From: Plantago ovata
Taxonomy: Eukaryota > Streptophyta > Magnoliopsida > Lamiales > Plantaginaceae
NCBI GenBank assembly: GCA_028274465.1
Contig: CM051456.1
Coordinates: 7,503,545-7,567,544, forward strand
DNA length: 64,000 bases
Direction of reading: 5' to 3'
The position numbers were made by a program, and so were the translations under genes. The notes under the pieces were generated by a model. The model saw nothing but the letters and a program-made list of their open reading frames with translations. It was not told the origin of the DNA and made no database searches. The first letter of the stretch is position 1. The number at the start of each line of letters is the position of its first letter. Positions 23,911-38,626 of this stretch are shown piece by piece.

Positions 23911-24333
23911 ATGGAAAACCAAATGCAACTCGTAGCCAAAATTGCCAGTATCATATCATTCATCAGGAAATATCACGCTCAAAACCGCCTGTCGACCACC
24001 GCCCTCTCCGATCAAGGCCCCGACTTTGAGCTACTAGAGTGTGCCATATGCCTTACCGACATATGTCGCGATGACATGTTCCGGAAACTTCCACAATGCA
24101 GCCATTGCTTCCACGTTCATTGTATCGACACATGGTTTAAATCGCGTTCTACATGCCCCCTCTGTCGGGTTCAAAACCCGGAAATCATACCCCTAAGCGA
24201 ACAATGTGAATGGAATGTTGTTTTGTCTAAAGTTCTTTCATTGTTTCAGGATTTTCTTGAGAGGATTTGCAATCCTCTTAATGAAGAACTCACATCCATG
24301 TTGAGTGGAAGTGTCAAGTACAATATCTCTTAG
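23911..24333 (+). CDS. RING-H2 finger protein, probable E3 ubiquitin ligase
   Basis: A single exon encodes 140 residues. A helical N-terminus (about 1-40) precedes a canonical C3H2C3 RING: C44, C47, C63, H65, H68, C71, C82 and C85, with the Trp after the sixth ligand (CIDTW) that contacts E2 enzymes. A short C-terminal helical tail follows. Small intronless RING-H2 proteins of this size are common in plants (RHA2/ATL-like) and act as E3 ligases in hormone and stress responses; the target here is unknown. There is no strong N-terminal membrane segment, unlike typical ATL proteins. A decayed copy that has lost the RING lies at about 32017-32262. Confidence 0.9.
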   Translation: MENQMQLVAKIASIISFIRKYHAQNRLSTTALSDQGPDFELLECAICLTDICRDDMFRKLPQCSHCFHVHCIDTWFKSRSTCPLCRVQNPEIIPLSEQCEWNVVLSKVLSLFQDFLERICNPLNEELTSMLSGSVKYNIS

Positions 24334-24682
24334 AGGATTGATTAAATTGTGTGTAATGTTGCTTAGTAATTTGTATCCATTTATTTGTACTTATGTTATC
24401 TTTTTGAATCATTTTACTTTCTCCAAAGTATGAAGTAGGAACAGAAACATTAAATCAATGTAGGCTCCAACAATTCGGTTAGGTCAGCACCATTACAAGG
24501 ATTTTGTTTAGGTCCCGAACCGGCCGCATGAATCCTACCTGAACGCATCCAGACCTGAACCGATCTTGAGCGTATTTAGGCAACACAGACAAAAATCCTG
24601 ACCCGTTTTGTACCCACAAATTAATGTTTGGATGGTGTAATCAAAATGGTGGACTCTATCATAACAAGGTAGGGGTAAAATG
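24334..24682. other. 3' flank of the RING gene, duplicated elsewhere
   Basis: The 3' flank (about 24360-24430) matches sequence after the pseudogene at 32270 and 33620-33665. The part from about 24520 matches 37310-37500 (GACCCGTTTTGTACC versus AACCCGTTTTGGATC, then ATGTTTGGATRGKGTAAT). It is part of the segmental duplication. Confidence 0.55.
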
Positions 24683-24689
24683 AGTCAAG

Positions 24690-25349
24690 GGATGGCAATG
24701 GTCCGGGCCGAGCCCAGGAAGACTAGCACCAAGCCCATGGCCCGGGGCGGGCCTGAACATTAGGCTCAAGCCGGGCCAGTCATGGGCCGGGCCTAAGGTT
24801 TTTAACATTTTTTCCCCCAAAATATTTAGTAATCAAAATGTTTTTTTTTTTTTAGTTATGTAATGTAGTATTAGTTGAATGGTGAACCTATTTAATATAT
24901 ATATTTTTTGTTTGAGATCAAATATTTTGATATCACTTTATATCATTTGAAATTTATCATGAACTTCTTTATTTGACATTTTGAAATTAGTTAATATTAA
25001 ATTACTTAATAAATTATATAAATATACTAAAAATATAGTATATAAAATGATTGTATATCACCTGGAAATCTTATATCTATAGAAAAGTATTACAAATGTG
25101 TAAAGTACAACATCATTTAATAATACAAGTGTATAGATATTATAAATTCAATAGTTATATATACATATTTATATATATAAAATATAAATCCTATGTATAT
25201 TCACGGACCGGGCCGGGCCTACGGGCCAATATATTAGGTCCAGGCCCATGGGCTTGACAATAAGCCCAAGCCCGGCCCATGGGCCACTATTGGTCGGGTC
25301 TGGGCCCGGTATATCGGGCCCGGGCCGGGTAGCCCAAATTGTCATCCCT
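24690..25349. mobile_element. Non-autonomous hAT-like transposon rich in GGGCCGGGC motifs
   Basis: Ends are inverted (GGATGGCAAT on the left; ATTGTCATCCCT on the right). The subterminal regions are packed with GGGCCGGGCC and GGCCCATGGGC motifs in both orientations, around an AT-rich centre. The direct repeat AGTCAAG flanks it (24683-24689 and 25350-25356). The related copy near 37480-37510 reads straight through this site with a single AGTCAAG, which is the expected empty site. No transposase frame is present. Confidence 0.8.
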
Positions 25350-25800
25350 AGTCAAGTCTAGCAAAACCAATGAGTACATATCTCATCTCAATTTATTATT
25401 GAGTTCGATCTCAACTTAGCGAGTGGAAAAAAGATTGGAATCAAATTCGAGTCATCTTGCAATCATCTCATTACCTGGGCAAGTTCCAAACTAAATTCGA
25501 ACTCGATAAAGTTATTATTTCTAAGGGTAGCTATGAGCTCATTCTCTATGTTCACACCCGCATAGGGCATTATAATTTTTGGGACCTCTAGTTATACCAT
25601 AACAAATGGTTGAACACATAAATGGATATCAAATTAGAAATTTATATGAATATTGGACAATAACAAATATTATGAATATCAAATTAAAAATTTGTGGGAA
25701 ATTCGTATTTGAAAGACTGTTCTTCCCCTCATATGGTGTTGAATGTTGCCTTGTTATCTCCAATAGTAGAGACACTTTCGAGAGGGGGGTAGTTTAGACT
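25350..25800. other. Intergenic DNA after the hAT-like element
   Basis: The first about 150 bp continue the duplicated block shared with 37500-37590 (GAGTTCGATCTCAACTTAGC versus GATTTCGGTGTCAACTTAGC). The rest carries no recognised feature. Confidence 0.45.
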
Positions 25801-25994
25801 GACGGCGCGGCACTCTCGCGCAAGACGGCAAGAGCCAACGCTTCTATTCGCCGCGCTATTTTTTTAACGTTCAGAACTTCAGGAGCTCGAGAAAAAAAAA
25901 AAAAAAACAGGGAGAAAAACCCTAGCCCATAGCTTGAATCCTGCGACAATCTCTCAATATCTATTTCGAGTTTCCTATTCCCAAATCAATTCAG
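25801..25994 (+). promoter_or_regulatory. Leader-like exon with telo-box (AAACCCTAG)
   Basis: A GC-richer segment is followed by a pyrimidine-rich leader containing AAACCCTAG at about 25917, the telo-box found in many plant housekeeping leaders. It ends in a good donor (ATTCAG then GTAGTT) near 25994. It looks like the first, untranslated exon of a gene whose body is now only the aldo-keto reductase fragment downstream. Confidence 0.45.
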
Positions 25995-26674
25995 GTAGTT
26001 CGCTTTTCAGATTAATTTTGCTGGTTAATGTGTTATGGTTTATGCTCTTTTGAACCAGTGATTGATAATGATAATATTTGATATGATGTTACCTCTTGTT
26101 ATGCTCTAAAACTGTATTTTGTGATATGCTTAAACTCTTTCGCTTGGGAAGTAAATGTGTACCACTAATTACGATGGACATTGATGGGGAGTTTGATGAT
26201 TCTGGCTAGCCACATCAAATTAGAGTATAGTTGATTGTGGTTCAGTTTGGAAATGGAACTTGAAATTCTATCTAGATTGTGTTCAGCTATTGTCTAGTGC
26301 AGAAGCTTGAATCTGTTGATATTGTTATATGTTGAATGTTTATCTCAGTGCACTAAGTTCAGCTTGGATTCGCTGTCCAGAGTTAAAAATGAGAGCTTAT
26401 TTGTCAAGATGTGGCTAGGATGTTAACAACTGAACAATGATTAATGGCCTTATTGGTATATTATGTTACTACGTCTTCTTGTTATGATTTATGGGCTATC
26501 AATTCTAATCTTAGTTTTTGTTTCTTCGTTATTAGATTTACATAGACTATTAGATTTACATAGACGATCATGTTTGCAATAAAAAAGCTCAATTAGAATT
26601 GATCTTTTCGTTTACAACTCTGTTACTTATTAGTCTGCTCTGATTCCTCTATCATTTTCTTTTCCCTTCTACAG

Positions 26675-26758
26675 ATGAGAGAACTCAAAAACTTGGTTGA
26701 GGAAGGCAAAATCAAATACATTGGCCTCTCAACAAAATATTGCATCACCACATGTTAG
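26675..26758 (+). pseudogene. Orphan aldo-keto reductase exon fragment
   Basis: After a good acceptor (CTTCTACAG) the frame reads MRELKNLVEEGKIKYIGLS. This is the well-known segment of plant aldo-keto reductases (auxin-induced/AKR4-like) just before the strand with the SEAS motif. The similarity breaks after GLS, and a stop codon follows nine residues later. None of the catalytic Asp, Tyr, Lys or His segments is present nearby. It is therefore a gene relic or captured exon, possibly still transcribed from the leader at 25801-25994. A second possible exon after 27025 starts with an ATG at 27042 but is unrecognised. Confidence 0.7.
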
Positions 26759-27503
26759 GTAATTTCTAAGCTTTTGCTGAAGTTCTTTGATTCGCTACAC
26801 ATGATTGATGATTCTCATCCAGTCTGAGTTGCTGTATATGTTACTTAACTTGTTGGCGAATTTTGTGACTTCGTCAGCATGTTAGTTACCCACATTAAGT
26901 TTTCTATTAGTTTAATATCTGGTGCAAGCGGAAAAGGCGTTGGACACCGTATAGTATATTGGTAGATTGTACGTTAGTAGTTTTATCTGACTAATCACTT
27001 ATACTAATTATCTGCTCCCAATCAGGTCCAAACAGTAGAATATGAATGCTTTCAAGCTGCCCAGGAAAATGCCACCTTACAGTCGAAGATCTGCGTATTC
27101 TATCTGGCTTTTCCGATAGATCAGAATCAAGCAATGCACACAACTTCGCGAATTTGTATACGTTCCTCCCTTAAGGTACAATCCCTTCAGCAGACTCATT
27201 TTACGTACAGATATTGTAATAGTACTAGCATATTGTAATTTGTGTCTAAAATGGGGACCTTAATACATAATGATGCAGAATATGTTGTGTATTGTAAGAT
27301 CGATGTATGTGATGGACCTCTGCTGACTCTAGTCCAATAAAATATTCCATGTCCGTCCCAACTTATCGGTCCATAAAAATAATCACCAAAATCCATCTCA
27401 ATATATGGTACTATTGTTGAGAAAAGAAAAGAAAAAAATAAAATAAAAGGAAGGGTACATATATATTGGTTCTGTAGTCATTATTACTCAAGATACCTTG
27501 AAA
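26759..27503. other. Remainder of the aldo-keto reductase relic locus and terpene synthase 3' flank
   Basis: An acceptor-like site precedes GTCCAAACAG at 27026, and an open stretch runs to a donor-like GTACAATC near 27177. Its translation is not recognisable. The 3' UTR of the minus-strand terpene synthase occupies the right part. Confidence 0.35.
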
Positions 27504-30213
<2,710 letters not shown>

Positions 30214-30265
30214 TTACTTTCATGTATGTATGGTATGTATGTATTCTTGTATATAGCAACCAGCT

Positions 30266-30275
30266 TATTTATATA
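30266..30275 (-). promoter_or_regulatory. TATA box of the terpene synthase
   Basis: Read on the minus strand this is TATATAAATA, about 70 bp before the ATG at 30195. Confidence 0.6.
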
Positions 30276-32016
30276 GTGCCATATATAGAGTATGATTCTT
30301 TTGAATATTAGTTCAATTAATAATTCCTTTGACTGGGTGTAATTTAAGAGCAATTAGTGTTTAAAATCAGAATTGATAAGTCAAAATTTACATTACAAGG
30401 GAAATCAGTCGTGAGTAGGACTCAAGTGAAAATAGTTTTCACGTGATATTATGTGGTATTATGACTTGATGTTTTTTCAAGGTTCATGATCAGTCTTTAG
30501 ATTACTTGACACTTGTACTAGTGTGCATAGGGTGGAGGAGGATGTCTAATATAATATGGATCTTTGGTCCCTCTCTGAGTGGTTTATGCAGATCCATAGC
30601 TAGATGAGTGTCATTCAAAGGGGAAATTTTGTATCGTTTTGTGGTAATCTGCTGAACAGATCTTGACTGATTCTGGTCTTGGAAGATGATTGTAGATGCA
30701 GTGTTGTTGGTAATATTGTTGGTGAAAGACGACAGATTCGTTGTGATGAATAAAGTTGGCAAGGGAAGGTGTTGACGAAGTACAAACAGGCTAATCCTCT
30801 AGATTGGTTGTAATTATTTATTGGGTCAATTACATTTATTTATTTATTTGTACGATTTGTAATTATGAATATGTATATATCTGAAACTTTGTTCATAGAC
30901 GCAAGTTAGTACGACTTGATCATCATGATTTAAACAAATCCAGTCAATAGTTCCTCTTGATTCATTTAAATGCATGATGTCCGTTGTTTCAAAAAAAAAA
31001 AAATCACCGTGCATAACCCGAAATTAACTACTCCAACTGATTCCTTCTAGCTTCATTTGACTTGTAAAACTTGATTGCATAATACTACTTCTCTACTACT
31101 CTTTATGTAAAAGTTGGTTGCTTTTTATTTTTTAATTAGTATAACCTTAAACTACCACAACAAGGAAATTTAAAACCTGGGGCACTTTTAATCACCATTA
31201 ACAAGTTGGACTCCTCGGGTTCATTTGGATCAAAATTTGAACTCATGTTTGACATCTCTAAATCTTTTAGACTTTTACCCATAGTTTTGTTCAACCAAAT
31301 ACCAATGGATGCAGGAAGTATAATTTTTTTTTTCTGCATAATAATCTACATCAGATTATTTAGTTTTTTTGAAACGGTAAAAAATTTATTACTACAAGAG
31401 CACAAGCAATGCTCAATATAAGTGGTGGGCTAAAAGAACAGCAATAAAGAACCCCTGTATTTCTAGTTTCGGGTTGTTATTGTCATAGTTTTAATTTCAG
31501 AGTTTTATGTGATTTATTGTGTTGTAGACTTGTAGGTAGGTATTCTGTTGTAGTGATCCATCGTTCCTCGCATTAAACTGCTCAGTCAGCACAGAGATTG
31601 TCTCAATTCTCCTCTTTGATCTTACCATTTTTTGTTCTGTATTTTCAATTTTAACATCAAATGAAACATTCAGAATGTGAGAATGTACAAGTTTAGTTTG
31701 TTCAAGCACAAAATTCACTATTACTTGCTTTATGGACTTCCAAACTCACAACTCACCCGCTTTTCTTTTCTGTGAGCTATTTGTAGTTCAGAGATGACCT
31801 GCTGCTTATAACACGTGCTAAGTTTGCTAGCAAAAACCAAGCAGAAACAGAACGTATCTCCAGCAAATACACAAACGAGCTCGACCCAGTCAAACCTTCC
31901 TGTTCCAGCAAAGATTAGGCTGTAAAATCCAACATGAAAGTGTATAAATCCTATCGATTGCACACACCATCTGTTCCAGACACATTTTTTGCAATGCTCC
32001 TAATCCCAAAGAAATT
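30276..32016. other. Terpene synthase promoter, then duplicated RING upstream block with an insertion
   Basis: The promoter of the terpene synthase lies at the left. From about 30915 to 31090 the sequence repeats the RING-gene upstream region (TGCATGATRTCCG, GTGCATAACCCGAA, TTTGACTTGTAAAA). The block 31090-31975 interrupts this duplication and has no counterpart at 23.6 kb. It contains a LINE-tail-like stretch (31350-31420) and a minus-strand open stretch at 31730-31963. The latter has a hydrophobic segment but no recognised identity. Confidence 0.45.
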
Positions 32017-32262
32017 ATGGAAAGCCAAATCCAACTCATAGCCAAAATTTCCAGAATCATGTATATATTATTCATCAAGAAATATCACGGTCAAAACCAC
32101 CTGCCAACCACCACTTTTTCCGATCAAGGCCCCGATTTTGTATCGACATGGAATGGAATGTTGTTTTGTCTAAAGTTCTTTCATTGATTCAAACTTTTCT
32201 TGAGAGGATCTACAATCCTCTTAGGGGATTGATTAAATTGTGTCATCTTCCTTATTAATTTG
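32017..32262 (+). pseudogene. RING-H2 pseudogene that has lost the RING domain
   Basis: The first about 39 codons match the gene at 23911 (MESQIQLIAK against [10 protein letters not shown], then SDQGPDF). The sequence then jumps to the TGTATCGACA block and again to TGGAATGGAATGTTGTT. Two internal deletions have thus removed all eight zinc ligands but kept both flanks, including part of the 3' UTR. The remaining frame stops at 32185-32187. A LINE fragment sits 35 bp beyond. Confidence 0.85.
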
Positions 32263-32296
32263 TATCCATTCATTTGTAGTAGTCGTAGTAATTATT

Positions 32297-33612
32297 ATTT
32301 TTTATTTTTTTTAAGGAAGAATGGTTGTATTATAATCAAAGGAGCAGATAGCTCAGAAAAGTACAGAAAGTTTTAAACAAAGAGATAAAGTAGAAGAGAC
32401 AAAGCAAATCAGGGAGGCTCTATGTAGTCAAAAGGTAGTACTCCATATCCCATTGCGTCAATAGCAAAGTTTCTGCTTAACTGATCCGCAAGTTGGTTTG
32501 CTTCTCGGCGAATGTGTGTAATCTCGTAGCCTTGGAAGCTTGCCAGTTGCTGCCTAAGGGACGAGTATACAACCCCGTTAGAGCTCAGCTGCGGTTGATC
32601 AATCTGCAATCCTTTGATGACTTGTAAGCAATCTCCCTCGATTATGACTCTTTCACAGGCCATTCTTTTGGCTAAATCAATCGCTAGACGGGCTGCATAA
32701 GCCTCTGCAGTCTCTACACTCACTGCGGATGTTATTCTCTTTCTGGCCCAAGTTAGAACAAGACCTGTATGATCTCTGAGGACTGCAGCAATTCCACCAA
32801 ACTGACTGCGACGGGATAATGATGCATCAAAGTTGAGTTTCATCCAGCCTGGTTGAGGTCGACGCCAAGGCCCTTGGACTGTAGAGGTATTAGCGGCAGG
32901 ATTAGAGTGGTTTTTGAACCGGTTGGATTCAAATAACTGTATGTATTGCTGGGCAAAGCTGACAGTATCTTGTGGCTCAGAAGGAAGGTTTTCATGCTTT
33001 GCTCGATTTCTAACAAACCAAATACTCCAGCACATTACAGAGAAAAGCACAAACTTGTCTGGTGGCAGTCTGATATATATATGGCAAATCCAATCCCATG
33101 GCGACTGAGCGTTATTGTATATGACTGGTGTAGGCAGTAGGGATAACGCCCAGCACACTCGGGCATAGTGGCAGTCTTTGAAGACATGAGACATGCAGGG
33201 CCGACTCATCATCATGACCGCAAAGAGCACAGACATTAACAGTGTCACAATGTCGGCGAACTAGCTCAGCACATGTGGGCAGAGAGTTCTTGAGCAGCCT
33301 CCAGAGGAAATGCTTAATCTTGCCAGGTATTTGTAGTTTCCAGAGAAAGTTCCAGTTTTCTCCACGTGACATAGAAGAAGAGCCTTCATTCTGCTCTTTT
33401 TGTTTCTGACGAAGAGTCATAGCAAGATGATATGCACTCTTGACTGAGTAATGACCATGGTTGGTAAAGTGCCATACTTGCTTATCTATGGAGTCAGAAC
33501 CACAAAGAGGAATTTTAAGGATTTCTTCTACATCATCCTGCCAAAAAAGATAGGAAAGAATAGGCATATCCCAATCGTTAGTAGGTAGGTGAACACAAAC
33601 ATCGAACCTAAT
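32297..33612 (-). mobile_element. 5'-truncated LINE: zinc-binding region and RNase H
   Basis: On the minus strand, 33567-33112 encodes the zf-RVT region found after plant LINE reverse transcriptases (WNFLWKLQIPGKIKHFLWRL, CALCGHDDES). It is followed in another frame by 33248-32409, an RNase H-like domain (WMKLNFDASLSRR, EGDCLQVIKGL, HIRREANQLADQLSR). A frameshift separates them near 33190. The reverse transcriptase and endonuclease are absent, so the copy is 5'-truncated. The minus-strand 3' end is A-rich (32297-32315). TAGTAATTATT flanks it at 32286-32296 and 33616-33626 as a target duplication. A 32-bp filler copy lies at the 5' junction. It is dead. Confidence 0.85.
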
Positions 33613-33694
33613 CGTTAGTAATTATTTAGATACAGTATCTTTTTAATTTCTTTTCCTCCGAAGTAGGTAGGTGAACACAAACATCGAACCTAAT
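33581..33694. repeat. 32-bp direct repeat at the LINE 5' junction
   Basis: The same 32 bases (starting GTAGGTAGGTGAACACAAAC) occur at 33581-33612 and 33663-33694. The first copy lies exactly between the LINE body and its target-site duplication. Confidence 0.85.
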
Positions 33695-34520
33695 GGGCTT
33701 GTGTCCAATACAGATTACGAAGCCCAATGGGCTTGTATCCAGTACTGTGTGTTCTTGGATTTCGGTTATCATATGCAGGCTTGAGTTTTCATCTGCTAGC
33801 TAATTTTTCTTCAATTCGTGATTTCAATTGGGTCCAGAAGTGTAGTTTACTTCTTGAACGTTCCAAGTTAGTCCACGAATTGAACTGAACAAATTAAAAG
33901 AACTGAATTAAACTGAAAATTAGATTTATTTTTTCCAGAAGAATTAAACCGAGACTTATACAATGACTGACACATAACTAGCTAGCCTAGAAGATTAATG
34001 TGGCATAAATGGAGTAGAAATTGAACATAATCTTAAGAGATCTTGTCACAGAGATCACGTCCACGAAGAATTCTAGAAGAGGACCAACCTTGGTCAATTT
34101 TTATTGCCTCTGAAATATGCTTTGCTATTGTTAGAAAAGAATCAAATCATCAACTTAGCTCACTATACCCAGATAAAATGCTCACACCAATATATGTTAA
34201 TGCACTCATCAACCCCCACGTCTAAACACAAATTCCTCAAATCAAATAGCTAAGCGCATTTGTTAAGTTCTAAGCAATTAATATCACTTTAACATTTTAT
34301 TAAAGTTAGCATCATATATATAAAATAATAATTAAAATTATTAATATGAATTACAATGTGAAATATTATCCGTATCGGGTTCCTGTCAGACAAGATCCAG
34401 GGACAGATTAACCTGGATCATATCGGGCAATACGATAAATATATAAAATTGTTTATAATTATTTCTTATTTAAAATAAATATAAAGTATTATTGAAACAC
34501 ACTATCACACATATTTATTA
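33695..34520. other. AT-rich intergenic DNA
   Basis: The repeated motif CCCAATGGGCTTGTATCCAG near 33720 and the GAACTGAA-rich stretch at 33880-33950 resemble the dispersed small element at 2738. No coding region is recognised. Confidence 0.35.
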
Positions 34521-34783
34521 CTTCTTCCATTTTTTTAATTACTTCCTAAGTGGTAAAAATTATCAATTTTAAGGAATAATATTAAAAAATTAATTTGTAT
34601 GGGTATTTAATTGTGAAAGGGTGATAAAGTATGATAGAGAGTGAAAAATTGATTATAGATAAGGAGAGATAAATAATAAAAAATTGGTAAGTGAGTTGAA
34701 AAAAATTTCATATATGTGTTAGAAAGTTTGTAATAGAACGCCCAAAATAGAAATTTAGGAAGTTATTAATGAAATGGAGGAAT
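34521..34783. mobile_element. Stowaway-like MITE, degenerate
   Basis: Left end CTTCTTCCATTTTTTTAATT and ACTTCCTAAG; right end TTAGGAAGTTATTAATGAAA then TGGAGGAA, an inverted match. TA is adjacent on both sides. The interior is AT-rich and non-coding. It resembles the element at 13079-13320. Confidence 0.6.
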
Positions 34784-37635
34784 TATAAAATAATATTTAA
34801 ATTAAATCATAAATGTTATAAACTCATAATAAAAGCTAAAAGATAGTATACTGTAAAATGTGTAGTAAAAGTTGAATTTATTTCCTGAAAACTCCCAGAA
34901 AAATCGGTGCAAATCTCGAAGAAACAACATCAGGCTCCAAATTTATTTTTCGAGATTTGTTTATCTTAACCCGAAGAGGTCTCTGGACACATATAAACTC
35001 GACCTGCCAAAATTCAAAACATAGAAGTTTTCACCCTCCACAAGTTTTTTTTTAATTAAAAAATAATACATTAACTTAAAATATTGTTAGGTTTTAACTT
35101 GTGTACTTCCACAGCTTCTAAATGTGTTAGTATCTATAATTATCTATTATGGATTCCAATTTTCAAAGAGACAAATTTCATTATTTGATTTCCTCATAGA
35201 CCATATTTTGCAAATTTTCATGATTTGAAAATTTTGGCTGAGAGTCCAAATTCTATAATGTACGGTGAGAATGGTAAACGAAAATGGAAATATAGGCAGA
35301 GCAGGCATATTTACCGAGGTGGGATGATTGAGGTGACTATATGATCATGATGATCAACAGCTATCTAAGCTTAGCCTGTGAAAGCACGCAAGCAAGTTTG
35401 CAATCAAGAAAGTACGAACACCATACCTGACCGTCAAACCATGAAATAATCATCAACATTTGACCAATAGTAAATTTCACTATTTTTGTTTTTAACATGA
35501 TGAGAAGTAGTGAAACATACTGTGTATCAAACAGTAAGTTTAATTTAATTTTCTAGTAGTATTTGATTGCATGATATATCAACTCAACTCATCTCTCATC
35601 TCATCTATGTACAGCTCCTTGGAAATTAGTATAAATGAATTAACCACACACATGCATGTATGGATTGACAGGCCTACCTCAGTATAGATCAATAGAATAG
35701 TGAAACCGTAAATGGAATGGAGTAGCCTAGCTAATTTTTATTCAGTTTTGGTGGGGAAATTGAAACTTTTGCAATCACATGATCGACAACTGTCTCTTGT
35801 ATTTACACTTCGGACCAATCATCTGAATCAGCATGCTATGGCTCGTCAATGGTAATTAAAGACAGTATAGTACCAGTAAAACTTGACCTAGCTCTTTTCC
35901 TATCTCCAGTAATCTGCTCTGCTGTATCCTGTATGTATGAGACTATGAGATTAGGAGTACATGTTTGAGTTTCACAACAGTTTTACTGATAACATGTTTA
36001 TACAAAATGTAGGAGATTAGGAGTACTTTCTTTATACAGCATGGTTGATGTTATATGGTTGGAATGTGAATGTTATTAATAAAGACTACGTCCACGGATA
36101 ACAATTGAAAATTCTTTTTATCATCAATCTAAAATTACTGTCAAGTATATATAGTAGCGCAATGTGGAACACCCATGACTCTTACCAGTATTTGAAATTG
36201 GATTTTGAAGGTGAATTTTTTATTTTCTTGTGTAAAATTTACTCTTCCAAATTAAAAACAACCTTTAAAATCCAGTTCCAAATACAAGGTTAATTAATGA
36301 GTTGAACTTAACCGAACTCTACATCCACGTACGTACCGGACCACCATCACCAAAACAAAATGTAAGAATTAAAGACCGTTAATAAAAATTGAACTAAACC
36401 GGAATTGCATTACCACCATCATTACCAAAGAAGAAGAAAAAAAAGAAGAGAGGTTTATTATTATGTTTCAATAAAACCGGAATGTTATCAGAACGAAAAC
36501 ACTGTTCAGTTAGTAAGCTCAGCTGCCAAACTATTAAAGACCGTTATTATGAGGATACATAAATATTGCGCATATCAATTAATTCACTCTTTAATATTTC
36601 CATTCCATACTTGTGATAAAATTCAAGAATTCTTTGTGCCTGGACACACATGCATACTATACACTTCTATAACTTGTTCATCAATGTTAAACGTGCATTA
36701 ATTGCAAATTGCGAACATCTGGTAATTGCAAATTGAGAAGATAAAGTTCTTGTCTACTTCGTAATTGATTTTATTGATGAAAGGTTATGTATGTGTACCA
36801 CCTGGCACTGCAGAAAAAGAACGAGTTCTTTCTTTCTCACTTTGTGTTTGAAAAGATGTTTAAATTTTTTTTACTAAAAAGATAGTTTGAGAGTTTGAAA
36901 GAGAGATAGATAGATAGCTTGACATGGAAGTACAATTATAGGGACAGGTTTGCAGGCACCAGGCAGGCACCGATTCCCTAGGTACGCTAGCTAGCTAGTT
37001 TTGGGTTTGAGTCATCAATCATTCATACATTTGACTCCAATTAATATCTTCTTATCAACATACCACACGAGGCCAGACCACCCTACAAATTAACGACAAT
37101 CATGCAAGATATTAATAGTGCTAATTAATACTGAACGTGAAGAGATAATAGTGTTAATTGTGGCTTGTAAGCAAGTATCATCATGCTAAAGAAGAAGCAA
37201 AATAAGGATACTAACATAAACTAGCACAGATTTGTAATTTCCCTACTCGTGTAGTTCTGTGGTGTATTAATCTAATTTTAGATACACGATCCCTATCGAT
37301 CCCTAACTCAAATTTGAACTCAAACCTGGATGAATTCTACCTCAACTCATCTAGACCTATATCAATGTTGATCATATTTAGGACCAACTCGGACGGCCGG
37401 ACCAATATCTAACCCGTTTTGGATCCTCTTCTTAATGTTTGGATAGGGTAATTAAAATGGATGCTATCGTAACAAGTATATGAGTAAAATGAGTCAAGTT
37501 GAGTTAACCCGATGAGTTCATATGTCATCACAATTTCTTATCGATTTCGGTGTCAACTTAGCAAGTAAAAAAACAAGACGGGAATCAAATGTATGGTCCA
37601 ATTTCTCGCCTTTCGAATGTATGGTTCCATTTGAA
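34784..37635. other. Long AT-rich intergenic stretch
   Basis: No supported gene in 2.8 kb. The segment about 37290-37590 is the counterpart of 24500-25450 (segmental duplication) and preserves the empty site of the hAT-like element. The rest shows only short open frames without recognisable content. Confidence 0.45.
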
Positions 37636-38084
37636 ATTTTAGGGTAGGTACTCCATTTATTGTAATATACTCTCCAATTTTAGTATTTTTTCAATTTGAT
37701 CGTAAAAAAGGGAACAATATGAACGCATGACAACCAATCGCTAGACATGCAAAATATTTCAAAGAAATAGAAAAAATATACACGCATTATAAGCGCATTG
37801 AAATTCACTTTTCATACTTTAAAATACCAAAAAGTGTACATTAAACACCCATTTTTCTATATTTTTCATAATTTTCGGTTCCAATTTTTTTGCCATTTTC
37901 GATTTAGGCCGTTGTGTGTTTATCATGCGCTCTTATTGTTCAATTTTTCACGATTAAATTGAGAAAGTATCAAAATTTGACAGTATGTTACAATAAAGTA
38001 CACAAATTGAAAATAGCTACTCTAGAGTATATAAATTGGACGCGTTTCACTTTGGAGTACCAAAAATGAATGTTACCCTAAAAT
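37636..38084. mobile_element. MITE-like inverted-repeat element (449 bp)
   Basis: It begins ATTTTAGGGTA and ends TACCCTAAAAT. The inverted homology continues inward for about 100 bp with mismatches (GGTACTCCATTT, TGTAATATACTCTC, TCAATTTGATCG and their complements). Flanks TTTGAA and TTTAAA may be a degraded target duplication. There is no coding capacity. Confidence 0.65.
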
Positions 38085-38626
38085 TTAAATCAGCTATGCT
38101 TATTCCTTGATGAGGTGAACCCCACTGGGCTGCTGTAACAAATGTTTATCTTAAGAACTTACCTTAATATTGTGAAAAGGCTAAAGAATTGAACCGCGCG
38201 ACTCCATAAAACTAGTATTAGTGCATACCAGCATGAGCATGTAGAATTGTAGCTGAAAGTATATAAGATGATCAAGTTACTAGACCAGAAACGCAATTGA
38301 CTAGCCCATGACAATGAATTGAAGATTGCCCCTAAAAGGAAAATGAGTGTTTTTTAGATTTACAATCGTGTAAAAACAAAGAAAATCACCATTTTTCAAA
38401 AACCAAATGAGGTACAAAAACACAAATTATGAGTAGCTTAATAAGGGAGCTGGAGTTTCAGTTTTGGAAACTTGTTCTCAATTACTTACAACTTTATTTC
38501 AGATCTTTTTTACCGTCTCAATTTTACTATCCGCGTACGATCCAATCCAATCCCTCAATCACACATGACACATATATCCATCCATGTTTAAATATCGGAT
38601 GCCTAACCTGAAAGTCGCCTTGACTA

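Noticed and set aside
30502..30762. 86-codon minus-strand frame upstream of the terpene synthase
   Set aside because: No signal peptide, domain or conserved context; low-complexity Asn/Thr content.
31730..31963. Minus-strand open stretch with a hydrophobic segment considered as a gene
   Set aside because: It lies in an insertion, has no recognised family and no complete exon structure; noted only as a possible captured fragment.
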